NCBI GenBank assembly: GCA_023394965.1
Contig: JAEWZX010000019.1
Location: forward strand, 124,001-188,000
Length of the DNA: 64,000 nt
Source: Pseudomonadota bacterium
GTDB lineage: Bacteria > Pseudomonadota > Alphaproteobacteria > Sphingomonadales > Sphingomonadaceae
Direction: 5' to 3'
Position numbers and translations under genes: made by a program. The notes under the pieces are model-generated. The model did no database searches and was not told the DNA's origin. It saw nothing but the letters and a program-made list of their open reading frames with translations. Shown piece by piece: positions 34,201 to 43,300 of the stretch; within the stretch, counting starts at the first letter, position 1; each line of letters starts with the position of its first letter.

Positions 34201-35581
34201 ATCTTTTTGAATCCGCTCTCGAAACAGCCTGTTTTTCGGTGCGTGTCGATCTGCTTGAAGGTATGTAGCGCGGCATTGTGTCATCCTGTCCGGTATGGAT
34301 GTGTCCGCGGCGCTTTTCGGCTGCAAGAATAAGTGGCCCCGATACTACGCCATGGATCACGATCGAGGCCAGGATTGTGAAGCTGGCCACTGCCCAGAGC
34401 TGGTCCAGTTGTCCGAACTGCCCGTGGTTTTGGCCATAGGAGAGGTAATAGATCGACCCCATACCCCGCACGCCGAGGAACGCGATTGCCAAGGTGCCAA
34501 TCAGCGGTAAATCCGATCTCGCTTCAGCGATAAAGCCCGCAACGGGCCGGATAATAAGGATCAGAGCCAGGCCGATCAATGCGCCGGTCCAGGTAAGGGG
34601 GGCCAGCACTCCGCTGGCAAGCATAGCGCCGAACCCGAACAGCACGGCCACCAGTACGATTTGCTCGATCTGATCGATGAAATGATGGCTGATTTTGTGG
34701 TAACGGCTACGGTTTTCGCGCTGGCGTGCGGTCACTGCGCCAACGAAGACCGCCAGAAATCCATACCCTTCAAGAAGCTCTGCCACGCCATAGGCCAGCA
34801 GGAGCGTGCCCAGAACTATTAAACCTTCGCTGGTCGAATATTTCGGAGCATCGGCGCTTTCACTGGCTTCGTCGATTTCATCCAGCGGGGCGTCCGCTTC
34901 TCGCTCGAACACGTACCAGGCGCCGACCCTGCCAACGGCCCAGCCGACTGCGCCCCCCGCAATGATGCGCCAGAACAGATCGATAGCCACCCATTCTAGT
35001 GTCCACGTTCCGAGAGCGGTCATCCCGACGGCCGCTATGGCGAGATAGGTGAAAGGAAATGCCAGACCGTCATTTATACCCGCTTCGACCGTGAGGCTGA
35101 AACGCACATCATGGCGTTTGTTTTCGCCCGGCGGCCCTACCTGCACGCTTCGCGCGAGGACAGGATCGGTAGGAGCCAGTGCGGCGCCCAGCAGAATTGC
35201 GCTCGCCGGTGCAAGGCCAAGTGCCCACCATCCCAGCAACGCCACCGCAGCAATGGATAGCGGCATGGTGATGAAGAGAAGCGGCCAGATCTGCCGCCAG
35301 TTGATCCAGCTGACAGGTCGATCGATCGCAATGCCGGCTGCCATCAGCGAAGCAATGACGATGAATTCAGTGGTATATTCCAGCGTGATCGCGTCGAAAC
35401 CGTCCACCGTCGGATTGAAATGCGGCAACCCCAGCGGCAGGGACCAGAGCGCGAAGCCAACGCCAACGTAGATAATGGGGAGGGACAGCCAGTGGCGCGA
35501 TAGCCATCGTTCGAGCGACACGGCCAGCATCAGGCCTGCCCCAAACACGATGAACATCAGGATTCGTGGATCGAATTCCAA
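34199..35581 (-). CDS. Cation:proton antiporter (CPA1 type)
   Basis: 460 residues from TTG 35581 (AGGGAGAG upstream); the open frame reaches 35608. Twelve or so hydrophobic segments are visible. The ion-binding stretch is SAILLGAALAPTDPVLARSVQVG followed by SLTVEAGINDGLAFPFTYLAI, the paired TDP and ND-Asp motifs of NhaP-like exchangers. It is predicted to swap Na+ or K+ for H+ in the inner membrane. The C-terminal 40 residues are hydrophilic. It ends inside the tig terminator. Confidence 0.85.
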   Translation of the reverse strand: MEFDPRILMFIVFGAGLMLAVSLERWLSRHWLSLPIIYVGVGFALWSLPLGLPHFNPTVDGFDAITLEYTTEFIVIASLMAAGIAIDRPVSWINWRQIWPLLFITMPLSIAAVALLGWWALGLAPASAILLGAALAPTDPVLARSVQVGPPGENKRHDVRFSLTVEAGINDGLAFPFTYLAIAAVGMTALGTWTLEWVAIDLFWRIIAGGAVGWAVGRVGAWYVFEREADAPLDEIDEASESADAPKYSTSEGLIVLGTLLLAYGVAELLEGYGFLAVFVGAVTARQRENRSRYHKISHHFIDQIEQIVLVAVLFGFGAMLASGVLAPLTWTGALIGLALILIIRPVAGFIAEARSDLPLIGTLAIAFLGVRGMGSIYYLSYGQNHGQFGQLDQLWAVASFTILASIVIHGVVSGPLILAAEKRRGHIHTGQDDTMPRYIPSSRSTRTEKQAVSRADSKR

Positions 35582-35639
35582 GCTGCACTCTCCCTCTTCC
35601 CCGCACAACGCACGAGAAACGAAAGGAGGTCCGCAAGTG

Positions 35640-37739
35640 TCAGAAATCGCCGCTGATTGTCAGGCGAAACGTCGGGCCGATCCGGCGATCCACGAATTCG
35701 TTGAACTGCACATTTCCTTCTGCCCTTGGGCCGTCATAGACCGTTCTGCGCATGTAATTCCGCGCGCCGAGCAGCATGTTTATCGCCTGCGCCTTGACGG
35801 TGAACCCGAAGAGATCCTTGTGCTCAATGAAGAGCGTATCAAAAACCGGCCCCTCCCATTCACGCCCGTCTTCATAGCGTCTGGCGTATGGTGCGTTGTC
35901 GAAGTGTTCGATGCTGGCACCCCAAGCCCAATCTGTGGATGGAATGTCGTGCCGGAAGTCGATCTGCAAAGCCCCTTCCTGATCGTAGGAAAAGCCGCGC
36001 TCCACCCCGGTAAACGGGTCATCCACATACATGAAGCGTTTGACGGCAACGATATCGAAGCGCGCGCCCTTCCAGCCGATAGGGTCCAGATTCAAGGTGG
36101 CGTTGGCTTCAAGGTGCAAGCGGCTGGCATCGCCGATATTCCCGCGCGCCTCGCCGCCATTGGGCAGCGGAAAATAATCTATGAAATCTTGGAACCATGC
36201 CTGGCGGGCTTCGAACTTCAGCGAGCCCCAGGGGCCTAAGGTCTTGTTTGCCTCCAGTTCGACGTTCCAGCTCTGGTAGGGCACGAGTTCATTGTTTCCG
36301 CCGTTTTCAGTGTCGCTGTTGAGGGAAACGCTGGCGAGAAAATCGCCGAAAGACAGTTGGCTGACGCGGCGGGCCACGGTCAGCGATATGTCGAAATCGC
36401 TGTATGGCTTCCATGTGGCAGCCAAAGATCCCTTGGGCCGTCTGAAGCTGCGCGAATTGGGCATGGCTCCTGTTTGCTTGAGCTTGGAGAACTCTACCGT
36501 CCCGATCGCCTGGACCGAGAAGGTCGGCGACAAAGCGCGCGAAAGGCTCAGGCTTGTCTCATAACGATCTTCGCGCACTCCGCCGGTGCCATCGGGGAAG
36601 GGCAACTCGACAAAACTTCCATCCGGAGAAAGTTCGAACAGGGCTGAACTGCGATCGAGACGGTTGAAGGCTGCTTCGGTCGATAACTGCCAGTCTGCCT
36701 TCCAGAGTTTCCAGCTATATTCGGCGCGGGCGATCCGCTCTCCCGAACTATTCGACTCATCGTAACGGAAGCCCGCAGGCTGGCTGCCATCGGAAAAACT
36801 GTCGATCAGTGTCTGAGAGTAATCATTTTGTTCGTAGTGCTCCAGCCCAATCAGCTTCAGCGTGCCGGGGCCAAGCGGGAACTGGATATCGCCTCCGATT
36901 TCGTAAAGAGGCCCGTCTTGATCTGTCCATACCTCGCGGCTGCGGATCGGTCCGGTAACGGGTATGCCGATTTCCGGGTCCCTCCTGCGATGGAAAAGTT
37001 CCGAATAATTGAGGTTCAGATTGGCTTGAACACCCCCACTGAAATCATAGGCCAGGGTCGTGGCTAGCTTGGGTTCGTCGGTCCTGCCCGAAAACTTCGA
37101 ATATTGCGTCTCGATCAGATCGCCATTGCGATCGGTTATGGTGACCGTCCCATCGGCGCCGAAGCGCTCGTTGGGATTGGACAGGGCCAGCGTGTAATCC
37201 AGCCGTCCGCTGCTGCCGGTCACTGAAATCTCACCGCCGTAAAGCTGGGCTGAGGTGTTGTGCGGTCGGAACCCTGTTGTCCACCGGAACTGGCCTGATG
37301 CCTCGTCGCTCTTGAAAATAACATTGGCGACCACCCCGGTCAGGCCCGGAATGTCGAGAGTGTTGCCATCGACCAGTTCGATTCGCACGACGTCACCGGC
37401 AGGGATACGACGGAGCTGGTCTTCCACGCTATCCGATTTGCTGGACAGTCGTTCACCGTTGACGATCACATTCTGCGTTGCCTGGCCCAGTCCGCGCTGT
37501 CCCTGATTGTTGCCCCCGGAGATCGTAAAGCCAGGAATGCGTGTTACCATGTCGAGCGCATTGCGCGGGGCAAACTGCGAGAAGTACCCCGGTTCGAAGG
37601 TCTTGGCGGACCCCGTGCCAGTATCGGCAGAAGCCGCGCCATTGTCTGCCATTGCCGCATCCTGCCCTAGGGCAGGCGAGGCAAAGCTGCCGATCATTAA
37701 GAGTGATACGGTGGTGAACAGGGTGTTGCCCAAGCGCAT
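35640..37739 (-). CDS. TonB-dependent outer membrane receptor
   Basis: 699 residues from ATG 37739. A signal peptide (LFTTVSLLMIGSFASPALG-Q) leads to a plug domain (NALDMVTRIPGFTISGGNNQGQRGLG, NVIVNGERLSSKS, VVRIELVDGNTLDIPGLTGVVANVIFK). A large beta barrel with many aromatic-ended strands ends in TFRLTISGDF, the usual terminal Phe. No substrate is evident; no transporter gene is adjacent. Proteins of this plug type are numerous in sphingomonads. It lies 58 bases upstream of the antiporter. Confidence 0.85.
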   Translation of the reverse strand: MRLGNTLFTTVSLLMIGSFASPALGQDAAMADNGAASADTGTGSAKTFEPGYFSQFAPRNALDMVTRIPGFTISGGNNQGQRGLGQATQNVIVNGERLSSKSDSVEDQLRRIPAGDVVRIELVDGNTLDIPGLTGVVANVIFKSDEASGQFRWTTGFRPHNTSAQLYGGEISVTGSSGRLDYTLALSNPNERFGADGTVTITDRNGDLIETQYSKFSGRTDEPKLATTLAYDFSGGVQANLNLNYSELFHRRRDPEIGIPVTGPIRSREVWTDQDGPLYEIGGDIQFPLGPGTLKLIGLEHYEQNDYSQTLIDSFSDGSQPAGFRYDESNSSGERIARAEYSWKLWKADWQLSTEAAFNRLDRSSALFELSPDGSFVELPFPDGTGGVREDRYETSLSLSRALSPTFSVQAIGTVEFSKLKQTGAMPNSRSFRRPKGSLAATWKPYSDFDISLTVARRVSQLSFGDFLASVSLNSDTENGGNNELVPYQSWNVELEANKTLGPWGSLKFEARQAWFQDFIDYFPLPNGGEARGNIGDASRLHLEANATLNLDPIGWKGARFDIVAVKRFMYVDDPFTGVERGFSYDQEGALQIDFRHDIPSTDWAWGASIEHFDNAPYARRYEDGREWEGPVFDTLFIEHKDLFGFTVKAQAINMLLGARNYMRRTVYDGPRAEGNVQFNEFVDRRIGPTFRLTISGDF

Positions 37740-37911
37740 GAAATCGTCCAATCCCTCAAAGCTGAGAGGCTTCGATTACATTTGTAGTTAAAGGTGCCAA
37801 CGAGGCCTCGACAGACGACGTTCCACCGCCGACCAACGGATTTGGTCCGCGATGCGGCCACACATAATGACAGGTGATGCAAGTATCCCCTGTATTACCG
37901 CCTCAAGCCTC

Positions 37912-37940
37912 TTGAACATCGCCCGAACCATGGCGACATA
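37912..37940 (+). promoter_or_regulatory. Possible clpP promoter
   Basis: TTGAAC (37912-37917), 17 bases, then GACATA (37935-37940), about 33 bases before the clpP ATG. Preceded by C it gives CTTGAA, as in heat-shock -35 elements, but the -10 does not match a sigma-32 consensus. It is the best candidate in the 230-base gap between the receptor gene and clpP. Confidence 0.35.
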
Positions 37941-37972
37941 GGCGGCCAACCGATCCGACGAGAGGACTTTTC

Positions 37973-38668
37973 ATGATCGACCTGTTCGGCAGCGACGCCC
38001 ATGGCGCCCAGGGCCAGTTCACCACCGATCCCGTAACCGGCGCGCTTGTACCTGTGGTTGTCGAGCAGACCAGCCGCGGCGAACGCAGCTTCGATATCTT
38101 CAGCCGCCTGCTGCGCGAACGCATCGTGTTCGTCACCGGACAGGTGGAAGACGGGATGGCTTCGCTCATCACCGCGCAGTTACTGTTTCTGGAGAGCGAA
38201 AATCCCAGCAAGCCGATCAGTATGTACATCAACTCGCCTGGTGGGGTGGTGACTGCAGGCATGGCGATCCATGACACGATGCAGTACATCAAGCCGCGCG
38301 TCTCCACCGTCTGCATGGGGCAGGCTGCAAGCATGGGCTCGTTCCTGCTGGCTGCGGGGGAGCCGGGTATGCGTATCGCGCTGCCCAACGCGCGCATCAT
38401 GGTGCACCAGCCTTCGGGTGGGGCCCGCGGCATGGCGAGCGACATCGAGATCCAGGCGCGCGAAATTCTGCGCATCAAGAAGCGCATGAACGATCTCTAT
38501 GTGAAATATACCGGCCAGAGCCTTGACGAGATCGAAAAGGCGATGGACCGCGATACGTTTCTTGAAGCCGATGAAGCAATGAAGTTCGGCATTGTCGACA
38601 AGGTCTTCGAAACCCGCCCCGAATCCGAAGGTGGCGATGCCGAAGGCAGTGGCGGCGCGCCGGAATAA
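37973..38668 (+). CDS. clpP: ClpP ATP-dependent protease subunit
   Basis: 231 residues. The serine-protease triad is Ser120 (GQAASMGSF), His145 (MVHQPSGG) and Asp194 (MDRDTF). The N-terminus (about 30 residues before TSRGERSFDIFSRLLRERIVF) is longer than in E. coli and is probably processed. ClpP forms the tetradecameric chamber used with ClpX, encoded 188 bases downstream. Confidence 0.97.
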   Translation: MIDLFGSDAHGAQGQFTTDPVTGALVPVVVEQTSRGERSFDIFSRLLRERIVFVTGQVEDGMASLITAQLLFLESENPSKPISMYINSPGGVVTAGMAIHDTMQYIKPRVSTVCMGQAASMGSFLLAAGEPGMRIALPNARIMVHQPSGGARGMASDIEIQAREILRIKKRMNDLYVKYTGQSLDEIEKAMDRDTFLEADEAMKFGIVDKVFETRPESEGGDAEGSGGAPE

Positions 38669-38684
38669 TTCGACCATTCATGCT

Positions 38685-38707
38685 CGCGCGGGAAGGGCTC
38701 CCGCGCG
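38685..38707 (+). terminator. Hairpin after clpP
   Basis: CGCGCGGGA pairs with TCCCGCGCG around AGGGC. It is followed by GGATTGTTG, so it lacks a proper T run and may only partly terminate between clpP and clpX. Confidence 0.5.
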
Positions 38708-38856
38708 GGATTGTTGCAGGAATGTCGTAGGATTTAAGCAACTTCGCCGCTTCAGCTTATGGCAAGGGGCAAGCGCTACCTAGGATATTGACCCAAGCCA
38801 CGTGGCCCCTAGAGTCGACAGTCTTCCGAGGGGCCCACGGGGAAGACGTTTAGGAT

Positions 38857-40125
38857 ATGACCAAGTTGAGCGGAACCGACAGTAAATCGACCCTGTATTG
38901 CAGCTTTTGCGGCAAGTCGCAGCACGAGGTGAGGAAGCTCATTGCGGGCCCGACCGTGTTCATCTGCGACGAATGTGTCGAACTGTGTAACGACATCATC
39001 CGCGAAGAAACCAAGGCCGGGCTGACCGGCAAGAAGGAAGGCGACGTTCCGACGCCGGCGGAAATCTGCGCGACGCTTGCCGATTACGTCATCGGCCAGG
39101 ATCGTGCCAAGCGCGTCCTCTCGGTCGCGGTGCACAACCACTACAAGCGGCTGAAGCACGGTGCCAAGGCTGGCGATGTTGAACTGGCCAAGTCCAACAT
39201 CCTGCTGGTCGGCCCGACCGGTTCGGGCAAGACGCTGCTGGCTCAAACGCTGGCGCGCACCTTCGACGTACCGTTCACCATGGCCGATGCCACCACGCTG
39301 ACCGAAGCGGGTTACGTGGGCGAGGATGTGGAGAACATTATTCTGAAGCTGCTGCAGGCCAGCGACTATAACGTCGAGAAAGCCCAGCACGGCATCGTCT
39401 ACATCGACGAGATCGACAAGATCACGCGCAAGGCGGAAAATCCCTCTATTACGCGCGATGTATCGGGCGAGGGCGTGCAGCAGGCACTGCTCAAGCTGAT
39501 GGAAGGCACCACCGCCAGCGTCCCGCCGCAGGGTGGGCGCAAGCATCCGCAGCAGGAGTTCCTGCAGGTCGATACCACCAACATCCTGTTTATCTGCGGC
39601 GGTGCCTTTGCCGGTCTCGACAAGATCATCGCCGATCGTCTGCAGAAGCGCTCGATCGGCTTCGGCGCGCATGTTGCCGATCCGGACAAACGCCGCGTCG
39701 GCGAACTGCTTGAAAAAAGCGAGCCGGAAGATCTGCTGAAGTTCGGCCTGATCCCCGAATTCGTCGGCCGCCTGCCGGTAATCGCGACGCTGCACGATCT
39801 CGATGTCGATGCGCTTGTCACCATCCTGCAGGAACCGAAGAACGCCATCGCCAAGCAGTATCACAAGCTATTCGAGCTTGAGGATGTCGAACTGACCTTT
39901 ACCGACGAGGCACTGCGTGCGATCGCCGAACGGGCGATCAAGCGCAAGACCGGTGCCCGCGGCCTGCGTTCGATCGTGGAGGCTATCCTGCTCGACACGA
40001 TGTTCGACCTGCCCGATATGGACGGGGTGACCGAGATCGTGATCGACAAGGACGTGGTCGAAGGCAAGAAGGAACCGATTCAGGTCCACGGCAAGAAGAC
40101 TGCCGACAAGGAAGAAGCGGCCTAA
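38857..40125 (+). CDS. clpX: ClpX unfoldase subunit
   Basis: 422 residues. The N-terminal zinc-binding domain holds CSFCGK and CDECVELC. Walker A is GPTGSGKT, Walker B VYIDEIDK, and the GARGLRSI sensor-2 and RKHPQQEF pore region are present. With ClpP it degrades tagged proteins and cell-cycle factors such as CtrA in related bacteria. It starts at ATG 38857 with AGGA just upstream. Confidence 0.98.
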   Translation: MTKLSGTDSKSTLYCSFCGKSQHEVRKLIAGPTVFICDECVELCNDIIREETKAGLTGKKEGDVPTPAEICATLADYVIGQDRAKRVLSVAVHNHYKRLKHGAKAGDVELAKSNILLVGPTGSGKTLLAQTLARTFDVPFTMADATTLTEAGYVGEDVENIILKLLQASDYNVEKAQHGIVYIDEIDKITRKAENPSITRDVSGEGVQQALLKLMEGTTASVPPQGGRKHPQQEFLQVDTTNILFICGGAFAGLDKIIADRLQKRSIGFGAHVADPDKRRVGELLEKSEPEDLLKFGLIPEFVGRLPVIATLHDLDVDALVTILQEPKNAIAKQYHKLFELEDVELTFTDEALRAIAERAIKRKTGARGLRSIVEAILLDTMFDLPDMDGVTEIVIDKDVVEGKKEPIQVHGKKTADKEEAA

Positions 40126-40159
40126 GCCGTCAACGTCCTGGCCTTCGTAGAAAACGATC

Positions 40160-40187
40160 AAGCCCGCCGTTACCGGCGGGCTTTTTC
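40160..40187 (+). terminator. Rho-independent terminator of clpX
   Basis: AAGCCCGCCG pairs with CGGCGGGCTT around a four-base loop and is followed by TTTCTT. It sits between clpX and the convergent CDF transporter gene. Confidence 0.88.
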
Positions 40188-40196
40188 TTGGGAAAA

Positions 40197-41108
40197 TCAG
40201 CAGCCTGATATGCAGTTCGAAAGGCTGACTTCGATCTGCAAGGTAGCGTGTCCAATCCGGTGATGGTGCTCAAGCTCGTGAGCCGCCTCGCGCAGGAAGG
40301 CGTCTCCCGGATGCCCCGACGGCATGACCAGATGCGCGGTCAGAGCGGTTTCGGTGGTACTCATCGGCCAGATATGGAGGTGGTGAACGGCTTCGACGCC
40401 AGGCAGGCTTTCGAGATAAGCGCGCACGCCGCTCTCCGAAATACCCTTCGGCACGGCGAGCATGCTCATGGCCACGCTGTCTTTCAATAGGCCCCAGGTC
40501 CCCCAGGCTATCACCAGCACGATCACCAGGCTGACCAAGGGATCGATCCAGAGCGCCCCGGTCCACATGATGGCCAGGCCGGCAACAACCACGCCCACAC
40601 TGACCAAGGCATCCGCGGCCATATGCAGAAATGCGCCACGAATGTTGATATCGTGCTGCCCGCGCATGAAAAGGGCAGCGGTTCCGGCATTGATAAGGAT
40701 GCCGATCCCGGCAACGATCGCCATTGTCTCACCCTGCACGGCGGGCGGTTCTGCAATGCGATTGACCGTTTCGAACAGGATCGCCCCGATGGCTGCCAGC
40801 AGCAATCCCGCGTTGAGCAGGGCCGCTAGGATCGTGGAACTCTTGTACCCATAGGTGAAGCGTTCCGACGCCGGGCGCTTGGCTGCGATGCTGGCGCCCC
40901 ATGCCAACAACAGAGCCAGCACGTCCGACAGATTATGTCCTGCATCGGCAATCAGGGCCATGGAGCCTGAGATCCAGCCATAGGCCGCTTCGACGATAAC
41001 GAAGGCTGTGTTGAGGACGATTCCTATAAGGAATGCGTTGCCGAAATCGGCCGGCGCATGGCTGTGGCCATGCAGGCCGTCTTCCGTGTGATCGTGACCC
41101 TTACCCAT
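40197..41108 (-). CDS. Cation diffusion facilitator (Zn/Co/Cd exporter)
   Basis: 303 residues. A His-rich N-terminus (GKGHDHTEDGLHGHSHA) and six membrane helices are seen. The metal-site motifs are DAGHNLSDVLAL in helix 2 and HMAADALVSVG in helix 5 (paired HxxxD), with a C-terminal cytoplasmic domain containing HHLHIWPM and HELEHHHRIGHATLQIE. It resembles CzcD/ZitB and is expected to exchange Zn2+ (or Co2+/Cd2+) for protons. Two operator-like palindromes lie about 95-130 bases upstream. Confidence 0.92.
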   Translation of the reverse strand: MGKGHDHTEDGLHGHSHAPADFGNAFLIGIVLNTAFVIVEAAYGWISGSMALIADAGHNLSDVLALLLAWGASIAAKRPASERFTYGYKSSTILAALLNAGLLLAAIGAILFETVNRIAEPPAVQGETMAIVAGIGILINAGTAALFMRGQHDINIRGAFLHMAADALVSVGVVVAGLAIMWTGALWIDPLVSLVIVLVIAWGTWGLLKDSVAMSMLAVPKGISESGVRAYLESLPGVEAVHHLHIWPMSTTETALTAHLVMPSGHPGDAFLREAAHELEHHHRIGHATLQIEVSLSNCISGC

Positions 41109-41200
41109 ATGTTCGTCGATCGTCCTGTCGTGTCCCCAATCGCACTTTTCCTATCGCATGAAGTGGGCGGGCGGCAAGAAAAACTATTTAAAACAAATAG

Positions 41201-41236
41201 ATATGTAATATCATCGTTTAAATATGTTATAACATA
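41201..41236. promoter_or_regulatory. Tandem AT-rich palindromes, candidate metal-regulator operators
   Basis: ATATGTAATATCAT (41201-41214) and ATATGTTATAACAT (41222-41235) differ at two of 14 positions, and their starts lie 21 bases apart, two helical turns. The second lies within the perfect palindrome TATGTTATAACATA (41223-41236). The core ATGTTATAACAT resembles Zur-type operators. The sites lie in an AT-rich stretch upstream of the CDF gene; the regulator is not encoded in the window. Confidence 0.5.
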
Positions 41237-41295
41237 CAGTGCATGTCCGCCGTGCAAGTCGTTGTTTCAAGAAGGAATTCACAAGGTCGAATTTG

Positions 41296-41958
41296 CTAGA
41301 TGCAACTGTCCAGCCCATCACGCCGTACCGAACCGATGCGTGCGGAGATGGTATTTCCGTGCCGTGCGAGCCAGCCACGCGGATTTTTGACGGATCGTTC
41401 TTTGGGCAATGGCAGGGCAGCCGCCATGCGCGCCGCTTCCAGCGGTGTGAGCGACGCGGCCGATTTACCGAAATAGCGCCGGGCCCCTGCCTCGACACCA
41501 TAGGTTCCTATCCCCGTTTCCGCGACGTTGAGATAGACTTCCATGATCCGCCGTTTGCCCCAGATCTTTTCGATCAGGACTGTGAACCACGCCTCGAACG
41601 CTTTGCGGACATATCCGCCGCCTTGCCACAGAAACACGTTCTTTGCGGTCTGCTGGCTGATGGTCGACCCGCCCCGGATGCGTCCGCCGCGCGAATTGCT
41701 TTCCATCGCCTCTTCGATCGCTTCGCGATCGAAGCCGTCGTGCGTACAGAACTTGCCATCTTCCGCGGCAATCACCGCGCGCACCATGTTGCGGTCGATG
41801 TTCGAAAGTGCTGTCCAGTCCTTCGTGATGCCATTGCCATCCATCACCATTGTCGCGGTGATCGGAACGGGTACGAATTTGAACAGCAATACCAGACCCA
41901 GGCTCAGCCCGACGAAGCCGACCAGTATCTTGAACAGCAATTTGATGATGGCGCCCAT
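41296..41958 (-). CDS. mtgA: Monofunctional peptidoglycan glycosyltransferase
   Basis: 220 residues. It has an N-terminal membrane anchor (ILVGFVGLSLGLVLLFKF) and a GT51 domain. The catalytic Glu66 is in IAAEDGKFCTHDGFD, and the GT51 motifs RGGSTISQQTAKNVFL and RRIMEVYLNVAETGIGTYGVEAGARRYFGK follow. There is no transpeptidase domain, so it is MtgA rather than a PBP. It polymerises lipid II glycans at the outer face of the inner membrane. Confidence 0.95.
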   Translation of the reverse strand: MGAIIKLLFKILVGFVGLSLGLVLLFKFVPVPITATMVMDGNGITKDWTALSNIDRNMVRAVIAAEDGKFCTHDGFDREAIEEAMESNSRGGRIRGGSTISQQTAKNVFLWQGGGYVRKAFEAWFTVLIEKIWGKRRIMEVYLNVAETGIGTYGVEAGARRYFGKSAASLTPLEAARMAAALPLPKERSVKNPRGWLARHGNTISARIGSVRRDGLDSCI

Positions 41959-41999
41959 AGCGGTTCCTTAGAGGTGGCGGACGGGCGCTGCAATCGGCC

Positions 42000-42380
42000 T
42001 CAGGCGCGTGTGTCGAAATCCTTGCGGGCCTGCTCTATCCGTTCGATATTGCGTTCTGCCCAGTGCCATACGCCGCAGAACGCTTCTCCCAGATCGTAAC
42101 CGAGATCGGTAAGCGCATATTCCACCCGGGGCGGAACCTCGGCAAAGACCGTTCGCGATACCAGGCCTTCACGCTCCATCTGGCGCAGCGTCTGGGTCAG
42201 CATCTTCTGGCTGATGCCCGGCACATCTCGAGATAGCTGGCTGAACCGCTTTGCACCGCGATCTTCCAGCGCTTCAATCAGCAGGAATGTCCATTTATCG
42301 GCAACGCGGGCGATTGTTTCATTGACCAACTGATCAACTTTTTCCTCATCTGCGTAGCTGGTAATCGCTGAATTTGCCAT
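42000..42380 (-). CDS. HxlR-family transcriptional regulator
   Basis: 126 residues with a winged-helix fold: VADKWTFLLIEALEDRGAKRFSQLSRDVPGISQKMLTQTLRQMEREGLVSRTVFAEVPPRVEYALTDLG (given here as a region, not a motif) covers the HTH and wing. HxlR proteins often sense electrophiles or redox and control divergent oxidoreductases. This fits the divergent SDR gene 100 bases away. Confidence 0.9.
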   Translation of the reverse strand: MANSAITSYADEEKVDQLVNETIARVADKWTFLLIEALEDRGAKRFSQLSRDVPGISQKMLTQTLRQMEREGLVSRTVFAEVPPRVEYALTDLGYDLGEAFCGVWHWAERNIERIEQARKDFDTRA

Positions 42381-42480
42381 TTCTCACCTTGGGGTAAGTA
42401 CCGCACAGAAAAGTGCCTTCTTTCGAATAGAGAGCAAGGCATTATCTCGACGTCATGTCCAGTCCAGAAGGAGACACAAC

Positions 42481-43224
42481 ATGAAAACCAGCGGAAACAC
42501 CATCCTCGTCACCGGGGGCGGTAGCGGCATCGGGCGCGAACTTGCACGCAAATGGCATGATCTCGGCAATACGGTGATTGTGGCCGGCCGGACTCAACGT
42601 TCGCTGGACGAAACTGCCACGGGCCGCGAGAATATGCACACCATGACGGTAGACGTCGGCGATGTCGGTGACACTGACCGTTTTGCCAGGGAAGTGGTCA
42701 AGGCATATCCAGCGCTGAACGTGCTGGTGAACAATGCCGGCATCATGCGGTTCGAGGATGTCACCGCCGCGCGCGATCTGGGCGATGCAGAGGCAACCGT
42801 TGCGACCAACCTGCTCGGGCCGATCCGGCTGATCGACGGTTTGATCGAGCATTTGAAGGCGCAGGATGACGCTGCGATCGTCAACGTCACTTCTGGCCTT
42901 GCCTTCGTGCCAATGCCGCGCACGGCGACTTATTCGGCGACGAAGGCGGCGTTGCACAGCTACACTATATCGCTGCGCGCCAAGCTGGCGGGGCAGGTCG
43001 AAATCATAGAAATCGCGCCTCCTGCAGTGCAGACCGAGCTGACCCCGGGTCAATCCACGCGGGAAGGCTACATGCCGCTCGATCAGTTCATCGAGGAAAC
43101 CATGCGGGGTTTTATTGCCGAGGACACGCCTTCGGAGGTACTGACCGAAAACGTCCTGTTCCTGCGCAATGCCGAAGCAGAAGGCCGGTTCGACAAAGCG
43201 CTGGCAGTGACCAGCCAGTTCTAA
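42481..43224 (+). CDS. Short-chain dehydrogenase/reductase (DltE-like)
   Basis: 247 residues. The Rossmann motif is TILVTGGGSGIGRELAR, then NNAGIM, and the catalytic Ser/Tyr/Lys set is NVTSG, YSATKAALHSY. The substrate is unknown. The start follows AAGGAGAC. It is divergent from the HxlR regulator and probably controlled by it; expression under electrophile stress is an inference from that family. Confidence 0.88.
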   Translation: MKTSGNTILVTGGGSGIGRELARKWHDLGNTVIVAGRTQRSLDETATGRENMHTMTVDVGDVGDTDRFAREVVKAYPALNVLVNNAGIMRFEDVTAARDLGDAEATVATNLLGPIRLIDGLIEHLKAQDDAAIVNVTSGLAFVPMPRTATYSATKAALHSYTISLRAKLAGQVEIIEIAPPAVQTELTPGQSTREGYMPLDQFIEETMRGFIAEDTPSEVLTENVLFLRNAEAEGRFDKALAVTSQF

Positions 43225-43242
43225 CCAACGGCCAGTACCACG

Positions 43243-43281
43243 AAAAAGGGGCGCATCCCGCGAAGGATGCGCCCCCTTTTT
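43243..43281. terminator. Bidirectional terminator between SDR and rpoH
   Basis: GGGGCGCATCC pairs perfectly with GGATGCGCCCC around loop CGCGAA, with AAAAA before and TTTTT after. It can stop transcripts from both convergent genes. Confidence 0.92.
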
Positions 43282-43300
43282 GTAGATTGTGGCTGCTGCC

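Noticed and set aside
32911..34326. 471-codon minus-strand ORF opposite tig
   Set aside because: It mirrors the codon bias of trigger factor (Lys AAG gives Leu CTT on the other strand), ignores the tig terminator, and has Leu/Phe/Arg runs unlike a protein.
37911..37940. Sigma-32 promoter for clpP
   Set aside because: The CTTGAA element fits, but no matching heat-shock -10 is found at the right distance; kept only as a weak general promoter call.
42381..42480. HxlR operator between the regulator and the SDR gene
   Set aside because: Only a weak imperfect repeat (GTAAGTAC and GTGCCTTC) is visible; not strong enough to call.
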